64,000 nucleotides of DNA from Bacteroides thetaiotaomicron VPI-5482. Lineage in GTDB: Bacteria > Bacteroidota > Bacteroidia > Bacteroidales > Bacteroidaceae. The notes under the pieces were generated by a model. It was not told where the DNA came from. It made no database searches and saw nothing but the letters and a program-made list of their open reading frames with translations. Positions within the stretch are counted from its first letter, which is position 1. The number at the start of each line of letters is the position of its first letter. The DNA is taken from contig NC_004663.1 in the NCBI RefSeq assembly GCF_000011065.1, positions 992,001 to 1,056,000 of the forward strand, given 5' to 3'. Positions 36,263-45,189 of this stretch are shown here, piece by piece. Position numbers and translations under genes: made by a program.

Positions 36263-36364
36263 AAAAAAATAGACTTTAACGCTGCAAAAGTAGGGAAAAA
36301 AGTTCGTTTTTATGCTAAATAACATAAAAAGTTATACCCCAAAAGTAAGAAAATGGCTTGTTTT

Positions 36365-36529
36365 TTTGGAAGTTAATTTAATAATTACTTACCTTTGCAC
36401 CCGGTTTCAAAATTAAAGGCACTGATAATCAGCGGATTCCTCTTCGCCTGATGCCTGAAAAGACAACGTTTCGGGAAGAAACCACTGTTTAAGGACAGTC
36501 CCGGATAGTATTAACTAAAACCGCATTAC
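36365..36529 (+). promoter_or_regulatory. Promoter and about 125-nt leader of the thioredoxin-fold gene
   Basis: TTTG (36365-36368), 21 bases and TACCTTTG (36390-36397) make a good Bacteroides promoter. The predicted start near 36405 leaves an unusually long leader, with a short stem ACTGT/ACAGT at about 36481-36498. I cannot match it to a known riboswitch. Confidence 0.5.
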
Positions 36530-37036
36530 ATGAATTCTTATGTAAAATGGATTTTTGTTGTATTACTGATTTGTTCCTTGACCGCTTTCGTTGAGAAAGA
36601 CAAACCTACCGGAGGTTTGAGTGAGGGTGACGTAGCCCCTGATTTTAAAATCGAATCTGCGTCGAATGGGCAACCGGCTTTTAAGTTGGGTAATTTGAAA
36701 GGTAAATATGTGTTGCTTAGTTTTTGGGCAAGTTATGACGCGCAATCCCGGATGCAAAACGTAAGTTTGAGCAATGTGCTTCGTTCTTCCCGTAATGTGG
36801 AAATGGTTTCTGTTTCGTTTGACGAATACCAGTCAATCTTTAAGGAAACCGTTCGTAAGGACCAAATAGTTACGCCCACTTGTTTCGTGGAAACAGAAGG
36901 CGAGGACTCCAGATTATTTAAAAAGTACCGTTTGAATCGGGGGTTCACAAACTATTTATTGGATGGAAATGGTGTGATTATAGCCAAAAACATCTCTGCT
37001 GCAGATCTTTCTGCTTATGTAAGTGAGATTGGTTGA
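36530..37036 (+). CDS. Thioredoxin-fold (TlpA-like) protein lacking the CXXC motif
   Basis: A 168-residue exported or anchored protein with an N-terminal hydrophobic segment (residues 5-20, no lipobox Cys). The body is TlpA/AhpC-like: GDVAPDFKIES, LKGKYVLLSFWASYDAQSRMQN, VEMVSVSFDE, TPTCFVE, NYLLDGNGVIIAKNIS. The active site, normally WxxWCxxC, reads WASYDAQS, so neither redox cysteine is present. It cannot do standard disulfide exchange and may be a binding or scaffold member. It is preceded by a well-formed promoter and long leader, and is convergent with lptF/G. Confidence 0.82.
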   Translation: MNSYVKWIFVVLLICSLTAFVEKDKPTGGLSEGDVAPDFKIESASNGQPAFKLGNLKGKYVLLSFWASYDAQSRMQNVSLSNVLRSSRNVEMVSVSFDEYQSIFKETVRKDQIVTPTCFVETEGEDSRLFKKYRLNRGFTNYLLDGNGVIIAKNISAADLSAYVSEIG

Positions 37037-37134
37037 CAATCTCGAAAAGAGTAAGGAGAAAGAGGGATTTTCCGAATCACCCATTTGGTGATTAAAATGG
37101 AGAATAGACAAAAGAGGAAATGGATACAACAAAA

Positions 37135-37177
37135 AAGTTCCGCCTGTACTTGCTTTCGGCAAGAATAGGCGGAACTT
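37135..37177. terminator. Terminator between convergent genes
   Basis: AAGTTCCGCCT (37135-37145) pairs with AGGCGGAACTT (37167-37177). There is a T-run on the minus strand and a weaker one on the plus strand. Confidence 0.8.
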
Positions 37178-37214
37178 CTATTTTAGATCTCCTTGATCTA
37201 AGTTTTATGTTTCC

Positions 37215-38312
37215 TTATTTAGGTGCTTTCTGATACAGATAGAATGCGATGCCTGCATAGAGGATATTGGGAATCCAGACTGCAATCGCAGGAGGCACGT
37301 TACCGTTTATGGCAAAGGTAGAAGTGATTGTCTGGAACAGGATATAAGAGAAGCTAAGCCCTAATCCAATACCCAGATGAAGTCCCATACCACCCTTCGT
37401 TTTTCGTGATGAAAGAGAAACCCCGATGATTGTCAGAATAAACGAAGCAAATGACATTGCAATTCGTTTGTGGTACTCAATTTCAAACTCTTTGATATTG
37501 GCAAATCCCCGTCGTTTCTGCTTTTCTATATATTCGCTCAGTTCCGGACTGGTCAGCATCTCCTGTTGATTCTTCATGATCAGGAAGTCCGATGGGTCCA
37601 TATTTATAATAGAGTCGATCCGGTCTCCTTTGGTGATCTTTTCTTTTAGTCCGTCCAGTTCACGTACCATATAGTCGTGAATGGTCCATTTATTGACCGT
37701 TGTTGTATCGTAAGTGATACGGCGTGCCGTTAAGTGGGAGACAAGTTTCTTGTCGACAAACTTATCCAATGAAAAGCGGTTGCCGGTTTTCATTCCGTCA
37801 TTGTAATTATCGATATAGGCTATGACACCACTGTCCACTTCCAACTGCACGTTTCGGACCGAGTTGACTTTCTTGGGTTTGATGTATTTATCTTCAAAGT
37901 TCAGACGGGTAACACTACCTTTGGGAATGATGAACGAACTCATCATGAATGTTGCCGCAGCAATGATGGCGGCAGAGATCATATAGGGGCGCATCATTCT
38001 TTTGAAACTCATACCGGTGGAGAACATGGCAATGATCTCAGAGTTCTCCGCCAGTTTGGAGGTAAAGAAGATAACGGCGATGAATACGAACAGCGGACTG
38101 AACAGATTGGAGAAGTAGGGGATGAAGTTCATGTAGTATTCAAAGATGATCTTGTCCCAAGGGGCTTCATGCTCCATCAGCTTGTCCATCTTCTCGTTGA
38201 AGTCGAATACCACCGCAATTGAGATAATCAATGCAATGGCAAATACGTATGTCCCCAAGAATTTCTTGATGATATACCAATCCAGCCGTTTTATTAATCG
38301 ATTGCTTTTCAT
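37215..38312 (-). CDS. LptF/LptG-family permease
   Basis: A 365-residue inner-membrane protein of the YjgP/YjgQ family: three N-terminal helices, a periplasmic beta-jellyroll-like domain (about 130-260) and three C-terminal helices (with MSFASFILTIIGVSLSSRK and GLGLSFSYILFQ). LptF/LptG with LptB extract lipopolysaccharide and pass it to LptC. Only one permease gene is here; its partner and the ATPase would lie elsewhere. It is the last gene of the lon-tgt-lptF/G run, 3 bases after tgt. I cannot say whether it is LptF or LptG. Confidence 0.9.
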   Translation of the reverse strand: MKSNRLIKRLDWYIIKKFLGTYVFAIALIISIAVVFDFNEKMDKLMEHEAPWDKIIFEYYMNFIPYFSNLFSPLFVFIAVIFFTSKLAENSEIIAMFSTGMSFKRMMRPYMISAAIIAAATFMMSSFIIPKGSVTRLNFEDKYIKPKKVNSVRNVQLEVDSGVIAYIDNYNDGMKTGNRFSLDKFVDKKLVSHLTARRITYDTTTVNKWTIHDYMVRELDGLKEKITKGDRIDSIINMDPSDFLIMKNQQEMLTSPELSEYIEKQKRRGFANIKEFEIEYHKRIAMSFASFILTIIGVSLSSRKTKGGMGLHLGIGLGLSFSYILFQTITSTFAINGNVPPAIAVWIPNILYAGIAFYLYQKAPK

Positions 38313-38315
38313 TCT

Positions 38316-39446
38316 TTATAATCTTGTTGACACTCTTTTTACCATCATCGGCTTCCAGGTAGAGAAATCTCCGGCAATGATATGTTTCCGGGCTTCACCT
38401 ACCAGCCACAGGTAAAATGCCAGATTGTGTATAGAAGCAATTTGCATTGCCAGTAGTTCTTGTGCGTGGAAAAGGTGACGCAAGTACGCTTTGCTGTATA
38501 ACGTGTCTACAGCAGAAGCACCGTCTGCCTCGATGGGAGAGAAGTCTGTTTCCCATTTCTTGTTTCGCATATTGATGATACCGTCTTTGGTAAACAGCAT
38601 GCCATTTCGTCCGTTTCGGGTAGGCATAACACAGTCGAACATATCGACTCCGCGTTCAATGCCTTCAAGGATATTTACGGGGGTACCGACTCCCATCAGA
38701 TAGCGGGGCTTGTCTTTGGGAAGAATCTCGTTGACAACCTCTATCATCTCGTACATCTTATCTACCGGTTCGCCTACGGCCAGTCCACCGATTGCATTTC
38801 CATCCGCTCCTTTGGAGGCGACGAATTCAGCGGATTGCTTACGCAAATCCTGATAAACACATCCTTGCACGATGGGGAAGAGAGACTGGTTGTAGCCGTA
38901 TTTCGGTTCAGTTTCGTTAAAACGCTGAATACAACGATCAAGCCATCTGTGTGTCAGCCCTAATGACTTTTTGGCATATGCATAATCTGAATCTCCCGGA
39001 GGACATTCGTCAAAAGCCATCATGATATCAGCGCCAATGGTACGTTCTATATCCATCACCTTTTCCGGGGTAAAGATATGTTTGCTGCCATCAATGTGCG
39101 AGCGGAATTCGGCTCCTTCTTCCCGAAGTTTTCGTATTCCTGCTAATGAGAATACCTGAAAACCACCGCTATCGGTCAGCATAGGACGATCAAAACCATT
39201 GAAGCGATGCAGTCCGCCTGCCTTTTCAATTACGTCTAGTCCCGGACGCAAGTATAAATGATAGGTGTTGCCCAGAATAATCTGTGCCTGGATATCTTCT
39301 TTCAGTTCTGTTACATGTACTCCTTTAACAGTGCCCAGTGTTCCCACAGGCATGAAGATAGGTGTTTGTATCTGCCCGTGGTCTGTTGTTATCAGACCTG
39401 CACGGGCATTACTTTTAGTGTCTGTATATTGTAACTCAAATGTCAT
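38316..39446 (-). CDS. tgt: tRNA-guanine transglycosylase
   Basis: A 376-residue TIM-barrel enzyme that swaps guanine-34 for a queuosine precursor in tRNAs with GUN anticodons. MLTDSGGFQVFSL holds the first catalytic Asp and DMFDCVMPTRNGRNG the nucleophilic Asp. The three cysteines of the bacterial zinc site (CxCxxC before YSRAYL) are replaced here by Gly, Ser and Asp in ADGASAVDTLYSKAYL, though the fourth ligand His (SIHNL) stays. I believe this may be general in Bacteroidetes but cannot confirm. It overlaps the end of lon by ATGA. Confidence 0.93.
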   Translation of the reverse strand: MTFELQYTDTKSNARAGLITTDHGQIQTPIFMPVGTLGTVKGVHVTELKEDIQAQIILGNTYHLYLRPGLDVIEKAGGLHRFNGFDRPMLTDSGGFQVFSLAGIRKLREEGAEFRSHIDGSKHIFTPEKVMDIERTIGADIMMAFDECPPGDSDYAYAKKSLGLTHRWLDRCIQRFNETEPKYGYNQSLFPIVQGCVYQDLRKQSAEFVASKGADGNAIGGLAVGEPVDKMYEMIEVVNEILPKDKPRYLMGVGTPVNILEGIERGVDMFDCVMPTRNGRNGMLFTKDGIINMRNKKWETDFSPIEADGASAVDTLYSKAYLRHLFHAQELLAMQIASIHNLAFYLWLVGEARKHIIAGDFSTWKPMMVKRVSTRL

Positions 39447-41907
39447 TCCTGGCTGGGTTTCTTTACAGATAAATCAATGGCATCCGCAACTTTCTCGTTT
39501 GTCAAGGCGATTGCGAATACTTCTTTAATGTCGTTTACATAGTGGAATTGCAGTCCTTTTAAATATATGTCCTGAATTTCATCTATGTTCTTTTTATTTT
39601 CGGCACTCATGATGATTTCTTTGATTCCGGCACGTTTGGCGGCAAGAATCTTCTCTTTGATACCACCGACAGGAAGCACTTTGCCACGGAGAGTGATTTC
39701 TCCCGTCATGGCAAGGTTTGCTTTTACCTTTCTTTGGGTGAGGGCAGAAGCTAAAGAAGTAGCCATAGTAATACCTGCCGACGGTCCATCTTTCGGAATA
39801 GCACCTTCGGGGACATGGATATGTATATTCCAGTTGTCAAAGATGTCTTCATTCAGATCGAGGATGGAAGCATGTGCTTTGATGTATTCGAGTGCCAGCA
39901 TAGCTGATTCTTTCATTACATCTCCCAAATTACCTGTTAGTGTAAGACGCGCACCTTTACCACGGCTCAGACTCGTTTCTACAAAGAGTATTTCACCGCC
40001 GACGGCAGTCCATGCCAGTCCGGTGACTACGCCTGCATAGTCATTTCCCTGATATTGTCACGAGTATACTCCGGTGCTCCCAGGAATTCATACAAATCAG
40101 TCGGTTTAATTTCTGATTTGGCGAAATAACCGTCTGTTGCATATTGACGGGCAGATTTGCGGAGAATCTTGCCGATTTTCTTTTCCAGTTCACGGACGCC
40201 GCTTTCACGGGTATATGATTCGATAATCGCTTCCAAAGTATCTTTCGGAATCTTGATATCCGTCTTTTTAAGTCCGTTTGCTTCCAGTTCTTTCGGCAAC
40301 AGGTGCTTACGGGCAATTTCAACTTTTTCTTCCGTGATGTATCCGCTGACTTCAATCAGCTCCATACGGTCGAGCAACGGGCCGGGGATCGTATTCAGAT
40401 TATTGGCGGTTGCAATGAACAGTACTTTGGAAAGGTCATAATCTACATCCAGGAAGTTATCATGGAAAGAGGTATTCTGTTCCGGATCAAGTACTTCCAG
40501 CAAAGCTGATGACGGATCGCCTTGACGGTCGGCACTGACTTTGTCGATCTCATCCAGTATAAATACAGGATTAGAGGCTCCTGCCTTAATCAGACTCTTG
40601 ATGATTCGTCCGGGCATAGCGCCAATATAAGTTTTGCGGTGACCGCGAATTTCTGCTTCATCGTGCACACCACCCAAAGACATACGGACATATTTTCGTT
40701 TCAGTGCCGATGCGATGGATTTTCCGAGGGATGTTTTACCAACTCCCGGAGGGCCGTACAAACAGATAATAGGTGATTTCATATCGCCTTTCAGTTTTAA
40801 TACGGCAAGGTGTTCCAGAATACGTTCTTTTACTTTTTCCAGTCCGTAGTGGTCTTTATTCAACGTCTTTTCTGCATTTTTCAAATTCAGATTGTCTGTT
40901 GTATAAACACCCCAAGGCAGGTTGAGCATTGTTTGCAGATAGTTGAGTTGTACGCTGAAGTCCGGTGATTGCGGATGTGTACGTTCCAGTTTCGCCAGTT
41001 CCTTCAGGAAAGTATCTCTTACTTCTGCATTCCAGTGCATTTTAACTGCTTTCAGGCGCATTTCTTCAATTTCCTGCTCCTGACCGCTGCCACCCAGTTC
41101 ATCCTGGATCGTTTTGATCTGTTGTTGGAGGAAGTATTCACGCTGTTGCTGATCGATATCCTCACGGGCACGCATTTGGATGGATGCCTTGATTTCTGCC
41201 AGCTGTACTTCGCGATTCAAGATTTCCAATAGATGATAAGTACGCTCTCTTAATGAGTTGATACTTAATAAATCCATCTTCTCATCTTTCTTGAATGGCA
41301 GGTTGGCACAAATGAAATTAATGAGGAACATCGGATTACTGATGTTTTTTATAGCAAATGACGAGTCCTGATGCATTTCTGATGATTTGATATAACGCAT
41401 CGTCAAGTCCTTGCATGTTTCAACCAGGGCTTGAAACTCTTTATCGTCTTTGTTTGGGACATCTTCTTCCAAAAGTTCGACCTCGCCCTTCAGATAAGGG
41501 TGTGTATCTACAATATCTTTCAGACGCAGACGTTTCATTCCCTGAAGGATGACTGTTGTTGTCTGGTCAGGCATTTCCAGTACCCGTACAATTCGTCCGA
41601 CAGTGCCGACATTGTGCAAATCTTCCAGTTTGGGGTCTTCCGTGTGTGCCGATCTCTGGCAAATCACTGCAATATCTTTGTGTTTCTTTTCAGCTTCGCG
41701 AACCAGCTTTAATGAAGCCTTTCTGCCTACTGTAATAGGTAAAAATACTCCGGGAAACAACACCATATTACGAAGGGGGAGAACCGGAAGAATATCACCG
41801 GATTTTATATTCACATCAAACACATGTTCGTCATTGCCATCATAGTCGGTAATCAGTGAGAAGCCGTTCTCACCAACTTCTTCTTCCAATAAGTATCTTT
41901 CTTTCAT
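39443..41907 (-). pseudogene. lon: ATP-dependent protease Lon, interrupted by a frameshift
   Basis: The 5' part (40027-41907) encodes 626 residues: the N-terminal LON substrate domain, AAA+ Walker A (YGPPGVGKTSLGKS), Walker B (FILDEIDKVS) and sensor regions. It ends NIREMTMQA-stop. The other frame continues at once with VVTGLAWTAVGGEILFVETS and runs to 39443, giving the whole protease domain with the catalytic Ser in PKDGPSAGIT and Lys in GGIKEKILAAKR. The join at 40030-40035 reads CAGGCGTAG; restoring one extra AGGC gives an in-frame GCAGGCGTA and an 822-residue Lon of normal length. So the gene looks inactivated by loss of 4 bp from a tandem AGGC, unless this is a sequencing or assembly error. 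The two parts are otherwise intact. Confidence 0.9.
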
Positions 41908-41958
41908 CTTTTCGTTTTAATTTAGTTTATGTCATACATAATATGCATAAATCGTTTG

Positions 41959-41966
41959 CAAAGTTA
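41959..41966 (-). promoter_or_regulatory. -7 box of lon
   Basis: The complement of CAAAGTTA is TAACTTTG, matching TAnnTTTG, 52 bases before the lon ATG at 41907. Confidence 0.45.
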
Positions 41967-42108
41967 ATTGATTCTCTTTAATAATAAAGCACAGTGTGGA
42001 ATAAAAACACAAAAACAATGCCAAAATATCGGGCGTTAATGGATTTATTCCATAATAATTATTTATTTTTGACGGTTTTCGGCAAAGATCAGTAAAAAAC
42101 AGGTTTAG

Positions 42109-42834
42109 ATGGCTAATAAGATGGCGAATCCTTTCTTTCAGTTTAAGCAGTTTACAGTATGGCATGACAAATGTGCCATGAAGGTAGGTACGGATGGGGT
42201 ACTTTTAGGGGCGTGGGCTTCTGTTCAAGGGGCACATCGAATTTTAGATATTGGAACCGGGACGGGGTTGGTTGCTTTGATGCTGGCTCAACGTAGTCTG
42301 CCGGATGCAAATATTGTGGCGCTGGAAATTGACGAAGCCGCTGCCGGGCAGGCTAAGGAAAATGTGGCCCGTTCTCCCTGGAAGGATCGGATAGAAGTGG
42401 TGAAGCAAGATTTTCTGTTCTATCAGTCTCCGGATAAATTTGATGTGATCGTTTCCAATCCTCCTTACTTTGTGGATTCGCTTAGTTGTCCGGACCAACA
42501 GAGAAGCATGGCACGACATAACGATTCTCTGACTTATGAAAAGTTGCTGAAGGGTGTGGCTGATTTATTGAAGAAAGAGGGTACTTTTACAATCGTAATA
42601 CCGACAGACGTGGCTGACAGGGTGAAGACTGCAGCTTCCGAATATCATTTATATGCAACTCGCCAGCTAAATGTAATAACCAAGCCGGGAGGAACTCCTA
42701 AACGGATGTTAATTACTTTTACGTTTAATAATGAGGGATGTATTAAGGAGGAACTGTTGACTGAAGTAGCCCGTCATCAATATAGTGAAGAGTATAAAGA
42801 ATTGACTCGTGAATACTATTTGCATTTGAAATAA
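42109..42834 (+). CDS. trmN6: tRNA1(Val) (adenine-37-N6)-methyltransferase-like protein
   Basis: A 241-residue class I SAM-dependent methyltransferase of the YfiC/TrmN6 family. FKQFTVWHDKCAMKVGTDGVLLGAW at the start is highly typical; LDIGTGTGLVAL binds SAM and SNPPYF is the N6-adenine catalytic motif. It methylates A37 of a tRNA, tRNA1-Val in E. coli. It is divergent from lon, with a 201-bp AT-rich gap. Its 3' end is followed by a terminator and then the truncated tRNA-Pro that marks the left end of the integrated element. Confidence 0.92.
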   Translation: MANKMANPFFQFKQFTVWHDKCAMKVGTDGVLLGAWASVQGAHRILDIGTGTGLVALMLAQRSLPDANIVALEIDEAAAGQAKENVARSPWKDRIEVVKQDFLFYQSPDKFDVIVSNPPYFVDSLSCPDQQRSMARHNDSLTYEKLLKGVADLLKKEGTFTIVIPTDVADRVKTAASEYHLYATRQLNVITKPGGTPKRMLITFTFNNEGCIKEELLTEVARHQYSEEYKELTREYYLHLK

Positions 42835-42850
42835 TATTTTTGCATAAACA

Positions 42851-42884
42851 AAAAAAAGAGCTACTTAATGTAACTCTTTTTTTT
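42851..42884. terminator. Terminator after trmN6, formerly also after tRNA-Pro
   Basis: AAAAGAGCTAC and GTAACTCTTTT pair with one mismatch, with T-runs on both strands. Before the element integrated, it would have lain directly downstream of the tRNA-Pro genes as well. Confidence 0.7.
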
Positions 42885-42930
42885 CGTCGGGGTAGCGGGA
42901 TTCGAACCCACGACCCCCTGCTCCCAAAGC
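42881..42930 (-). repeat. Left attachment repeat with truncated tRNA-Pro
   Basis: 50 bases identical to 49336-49385. Positions 42887-42930 are the 3' 44 bases of tRNA-Pro (anticodon loop to discriminator); the 5' half is missing, replaced by GGCGTGATAATAAAGG. It cannot be a working tRNA. Confidence 0.9.
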
Positions 42931-42992
42931 GGCGTGATAATAAAGGATATTCAGCTACATATCAGTCAATTATAATGATGCGAGCTAACCAT

Positions 42993-43012
42993 TTCAAAGA
43001 TAGTTCAAAGAA
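42993..43012. repeat. Internal direct repeat, left copy
   Basis: A 20-base sequence, itself TTCAAAG-ATAG-TTCAAAG plus AA, identical to 49202-49221. The copies lie 62 and 114 bases inside the two ends in the same orientation, as recombinase arm sites might. Confidence 0.55.
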
Positions 43013-43152
43013 CGCTCTTTTGGGGGCTTCATTTTAGCCCTTTCTAACTCATGATTTAAGAGAGCAATTTCTTGCTTTTGAACTCTGTTTTCTCGCAGGA
43101 CTTTCCGGAGTTGTTGCCGGAGTGATGCGATTATTTTGTCTTTTTCTTCCAT
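42994..43152 (-). CDS. Small coiled-coil protein, possible
   Basis: An ATG-started frame of 52 residues (MEEKDKIIASLRQQLRKVL..., ending SLNYL), highly charged and heptad-like, predicted to form a coiled coil. Its last codons lie in the 20-bp direct repeat. It lies between the left end and the next ORF. Regular composition and length support a real small gene, but there is no homology I recognise. Confidence 0.45.
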   Translation of the reverse strand: MEEKDKIIASLRQQLRKVLRENRVQKQEIALLNHELERAKMKPPKERSLNYL

Positions 43153-43177
43153 ATATTATATATTAAGATAAAACACT

Positions 43178-43453
43178 ATGCTATTACAAGAACTTCACAT
43201 CTATTCAGAGCAGTCTTCATCTAATACAAAAGTTTCCATCAAAAATAAGGATGGAGAAATTCTTTTTGAATATTGCTATTCCAATGACGCAATTCCAACT
43301 TTTAACCCTATTGAACTCCTTAGATTATCCTTAGAAGGAGATATTGGTGTTTTATTTCAAATGAAAACTAGTATATCCCAAAAATCAAAAAAAGATGATT
43401 TTCGGATCAGTTGCGAGCAATCTCGCAGTGAAACCAGTCGGATGAATCAATAA
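43178..43453 (+). CDS. Hypothetical protein
   Basis: A 91-residue ORF with no recognised domain. It is Ser-rich at its ends, with a central hydrophobic stretch FNPIELLRLSLEGDIGVLFQM that looks like a folded core. It is divergent from the small coiled-coil ORF and its last 7 bases overlap the convergent Ntn-hydrolase-like gene. Codon use is AT-rich like its element neighbours. It could be a stand-alone accessory gene. Confidence 0.5.
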   Translation: MLLQELHIYSEQSSSNTKVSIKNKDGEILFEYCYSNDAIPTFNPIELLRLSLEGDIGVLFQMKTSISQKSKKDDFRISCEQSRSETSRMNQ

Positions 43454-44151
43454 TTGCCAGGTATATGTAGTTCTTTCTTTTGCAACCATAGCGACTCGTT
43501 TGGCATTATAACAAGAATATCAATCGGGAATCCTACATTATCCTTTTTATAGGTAAATCTCATGTGCTGAATAGTCGTACTGATAAGAAAATAGACATAT
43601 TCAATTGTTTCCTGCAATGAAAGTTCGTTATACCTACATCTTTCTATGTTGATATCATAATATAAACCATCTGTTCCCCTATATGCCACATCTTGCGAAA
43701 ACAGGTCAACAATATCTACTTGCCCATCATAAATACAGCCGTCACGTTCAGAAACATCTTTGATATGGCTTTCTTTATCGTTATTGTCAAATTTAGAAAC
43801 ATATCTTTTCCCGTTTTCATATCCGCATATATGAAATATAACATAATACTCTTTGCCTTTGGCTTGATTGTTGACTATATTTTTTAAATCAATTTCAACT
43901 TGAAGTAAAGTTATATTTTCCTCTTTTTTAGACCATATATATTGGTCGATTAAAGAACTTAGAAGAATACCATTAATTATCGCATCACCGCAAGTTGATA
44001 TTCCAATTTTCTTATTTAACAAGAATAGTTTATTCCCACAATGGCTATGTTTATATAGTTCTTTTCCTTCTTGTGTGAAATTTGTTGTAATACAACTATC
44101 GGCACCTATTACAATACCTTCCTGTGTATATGCAGTTACTATTAAAGACAT
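43447..44151 (-). CDS. Proteasome beta-subunit-like (Ntn-hydrolase) protein
   Basis: The protein has 234 residues from the ATG at 44151; a start 27 bases upstream (44178) is open too. I prefer 44151 because removal of Met would then expose Ser as residue 1. The sequence SLIVTAYTQEGIVIGADSCITT lines up with the proteasome/HslV start (TTTVGI...DGVVLAADRRAT): nucleophile position 1, Gly11 and Asp17 all match. NKLFLLNKKIGISTCGDA lines up with the Lys33 strand (KIxxxxxxxG) and the GxxxD turn, after a 7-residue insertion. It is the last gene of a five-gene minus-strand operon. Peptidase activity is a prediction from this alignment; no ATPase partner is encoded here. Confidence 0.65.
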   Translation of the reverse strand: MSLIVTAYTQEGIVIGADSCITTNFTQEGKELYKHSHCGNKLFLLNKKIGISTCGDAIINGILLSSLIDQYIWSKKEENITLLQVEIDLKNIVNNQAKGKEYYVIFHICGYENGKRYVSKFDNNDKESHIKDVSERDGCIYDGQVDIVDLFSQDVAYRGTDGLYYDINIERCRYNELSLQETIEYVYFLISTTIQHMRFTYKKDNVGFPIDILVIMPNESLWLQKKELHIPGNY

Positions 44152-44184
44152 ATTTAAACTATTTAATTGTTCAATCAATAATAT

Positions 44185-44976
44185 TTATTCTTTATTATCA
44201 GGAGCTTTATTCTTGTTTTGATTATCTAATTTCATTTTTGTTTCCCACTTGGCAATACTTAATTTATTTTGTTCTATTATTCTTTTTCTTTCTTCTTCAA
44301 TTTCAAGGAATTCATCTATGTATTTTTGAGGGATGCCGGTCTTATTCGACTCTAAAATTCCCGCTTTTAATTTTGCAAATAAATTATCTCTAGAGAATTC
44401 TAAATCAGAAAAATTCTTTTGTATATATTGATTGAAAGGATTGTCTCCATGTCTTTGTTTCTGTAAATTGTCGAAATCTGAAATTATACGTTTTAATGCC
44501 GATAAACACTTATCTATATTTACTTCAGCGGCGCAACCATATTTACAATAACAATTAAGAGAGTTAACTAAACTTCCATAAGCGAAACTGTAATTGTCAG
44601 ACGTTGCGTCGTCTTTAAGAATTTTAGCATAAGCTTCTAAGTAAGCTATGCTTCCTTGTATATATAATTCATTCTTTTTGTAGATAATATTTTGAGTTTC
44701 ATTTATCTTTTGTTGAATCATATTATCTATGTTATCCGTTGTTTCTTTGAGTTCTGCTTTAGTCTTTTCCATCTCCTTTTTAACTTCATCTTTAAATCCT
44801 ATATAACTAATGATTTGCCATCCAAGCAATATAGTAGTAGACAATGCAAGGATACCGACTAATATGCCTAGCCAATCAGCTTCCATCGGAGTGGTTCTAA
44901 AAAATGTAAATCCTGCAGCCAGTAAAGCGAAAAATAAGGCAATTGATGATAGCCAAATGGATATTTTATTTTTCAT
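44185..44976 (-). CDS. Two-helix membrane protein with coiled coil, unknown function
   Basis: A 263-residue protein. Membrane helices lie at about 6-27 and 35-60. A charged coiled coil follows (about 63-100, KDEVKKEMEKTKAELKETTD), then a helical soluble domain with NSLNCYCKYGCAAEVNIDKC and a second charged helix near the end. There is no signal peptide cleavage site; the bulk should be cytosolic. Its start overlaps the previous gene by 11 bp, and the Ntn-hydrolase-like gene follows after about 33 bp, so the products are probably made together. I do not recognise the family. Confidence 0.7.
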   Translation of the reverse strand: MKNKISIWLSSIALFFALLAAGFTFFRTTPMEADWLGILVGILALSTTILLGWQIISYIGFKDEVKKEMEKTKAELKETTDNIDNMIQQKINETQNIIYKKNELYIQGSIAYLEAYAKILKDDATSDNYSFAYGSLVNSLNCYCKYGCAAEVNIDKCLSALKRIISDFDNLQKQRHGDNPFNQYIQKNFSDLEFSRDNLFAKLKAGILESNKTGIPQKYIDEFLEIEEERKRIIEQNKLSIAKWETKMKLDNQNKNKAPDNKE

Positions 44977-45154
44977 CTTCTCTCACGCTTAAAATCCGCC
45001 ATTGTACCATTCCTGATTTAATTGTTTGGTTTACATAGTCTTCAACCCATTGCTCGGCGCATTGTTTTAATACTGTACTACTATTTACATCTGCAGAGAA
45101 AGGTAATTCGTAAGTAGTATCATTCAATTCAAATTTTACAATATAATCTTTCAT
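44966..45154 (-). CDS. Small hypothetical protein
   Basis: The protein has 62 residues from the ATG at 45154 (MKDYIVKFELNDTTYELPF...). A longer frame to 45256 has no support. The short beta-strand start and helical middle (STVLKQCAEQWVEDYVNQTI) suggest a small folded protein. It overlaps the next gene by 11 bp within the five-gene operon. No known domain. Confidence 0.6.
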   Translation of the reverse strand: MKDYIVKFELNDTTYELPFSADVNSSTVLKQCAEQWVEDYVNQTIKSGMVQWRILSVREDEK

Positions 45155-45189
45155 AATGTCGTATGTTTTAGTTACACAATCAATTTTAT

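Noticed and set aside
36405..36529. Known riboswitch in the leader
   Set aside because: I could not match the bases to any riboswitch consensus I know; only a weak stem is visible.
39443..39928. A separate 161-residue protease gene
   Set aside because: Its apparent start is a TTG codon inside the conserved Lon sequence (GNLGDVMKES), and the same frame continues upstream to the stop of the other part. It is the second half of lon.
40027..40040. Programmed -1 frameshift in lon
   Set aside because: There is no slippery heptamer at the join (CAGGCG), and a -1 shift would still lose a conserved Gly. A 4-bp deletion explains it better.
42840..43037. ORF of 65 residues across the left attachment repeat
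   Set aside because: It reads through the terminator and the truncated tRNA and shows no coding pattern.
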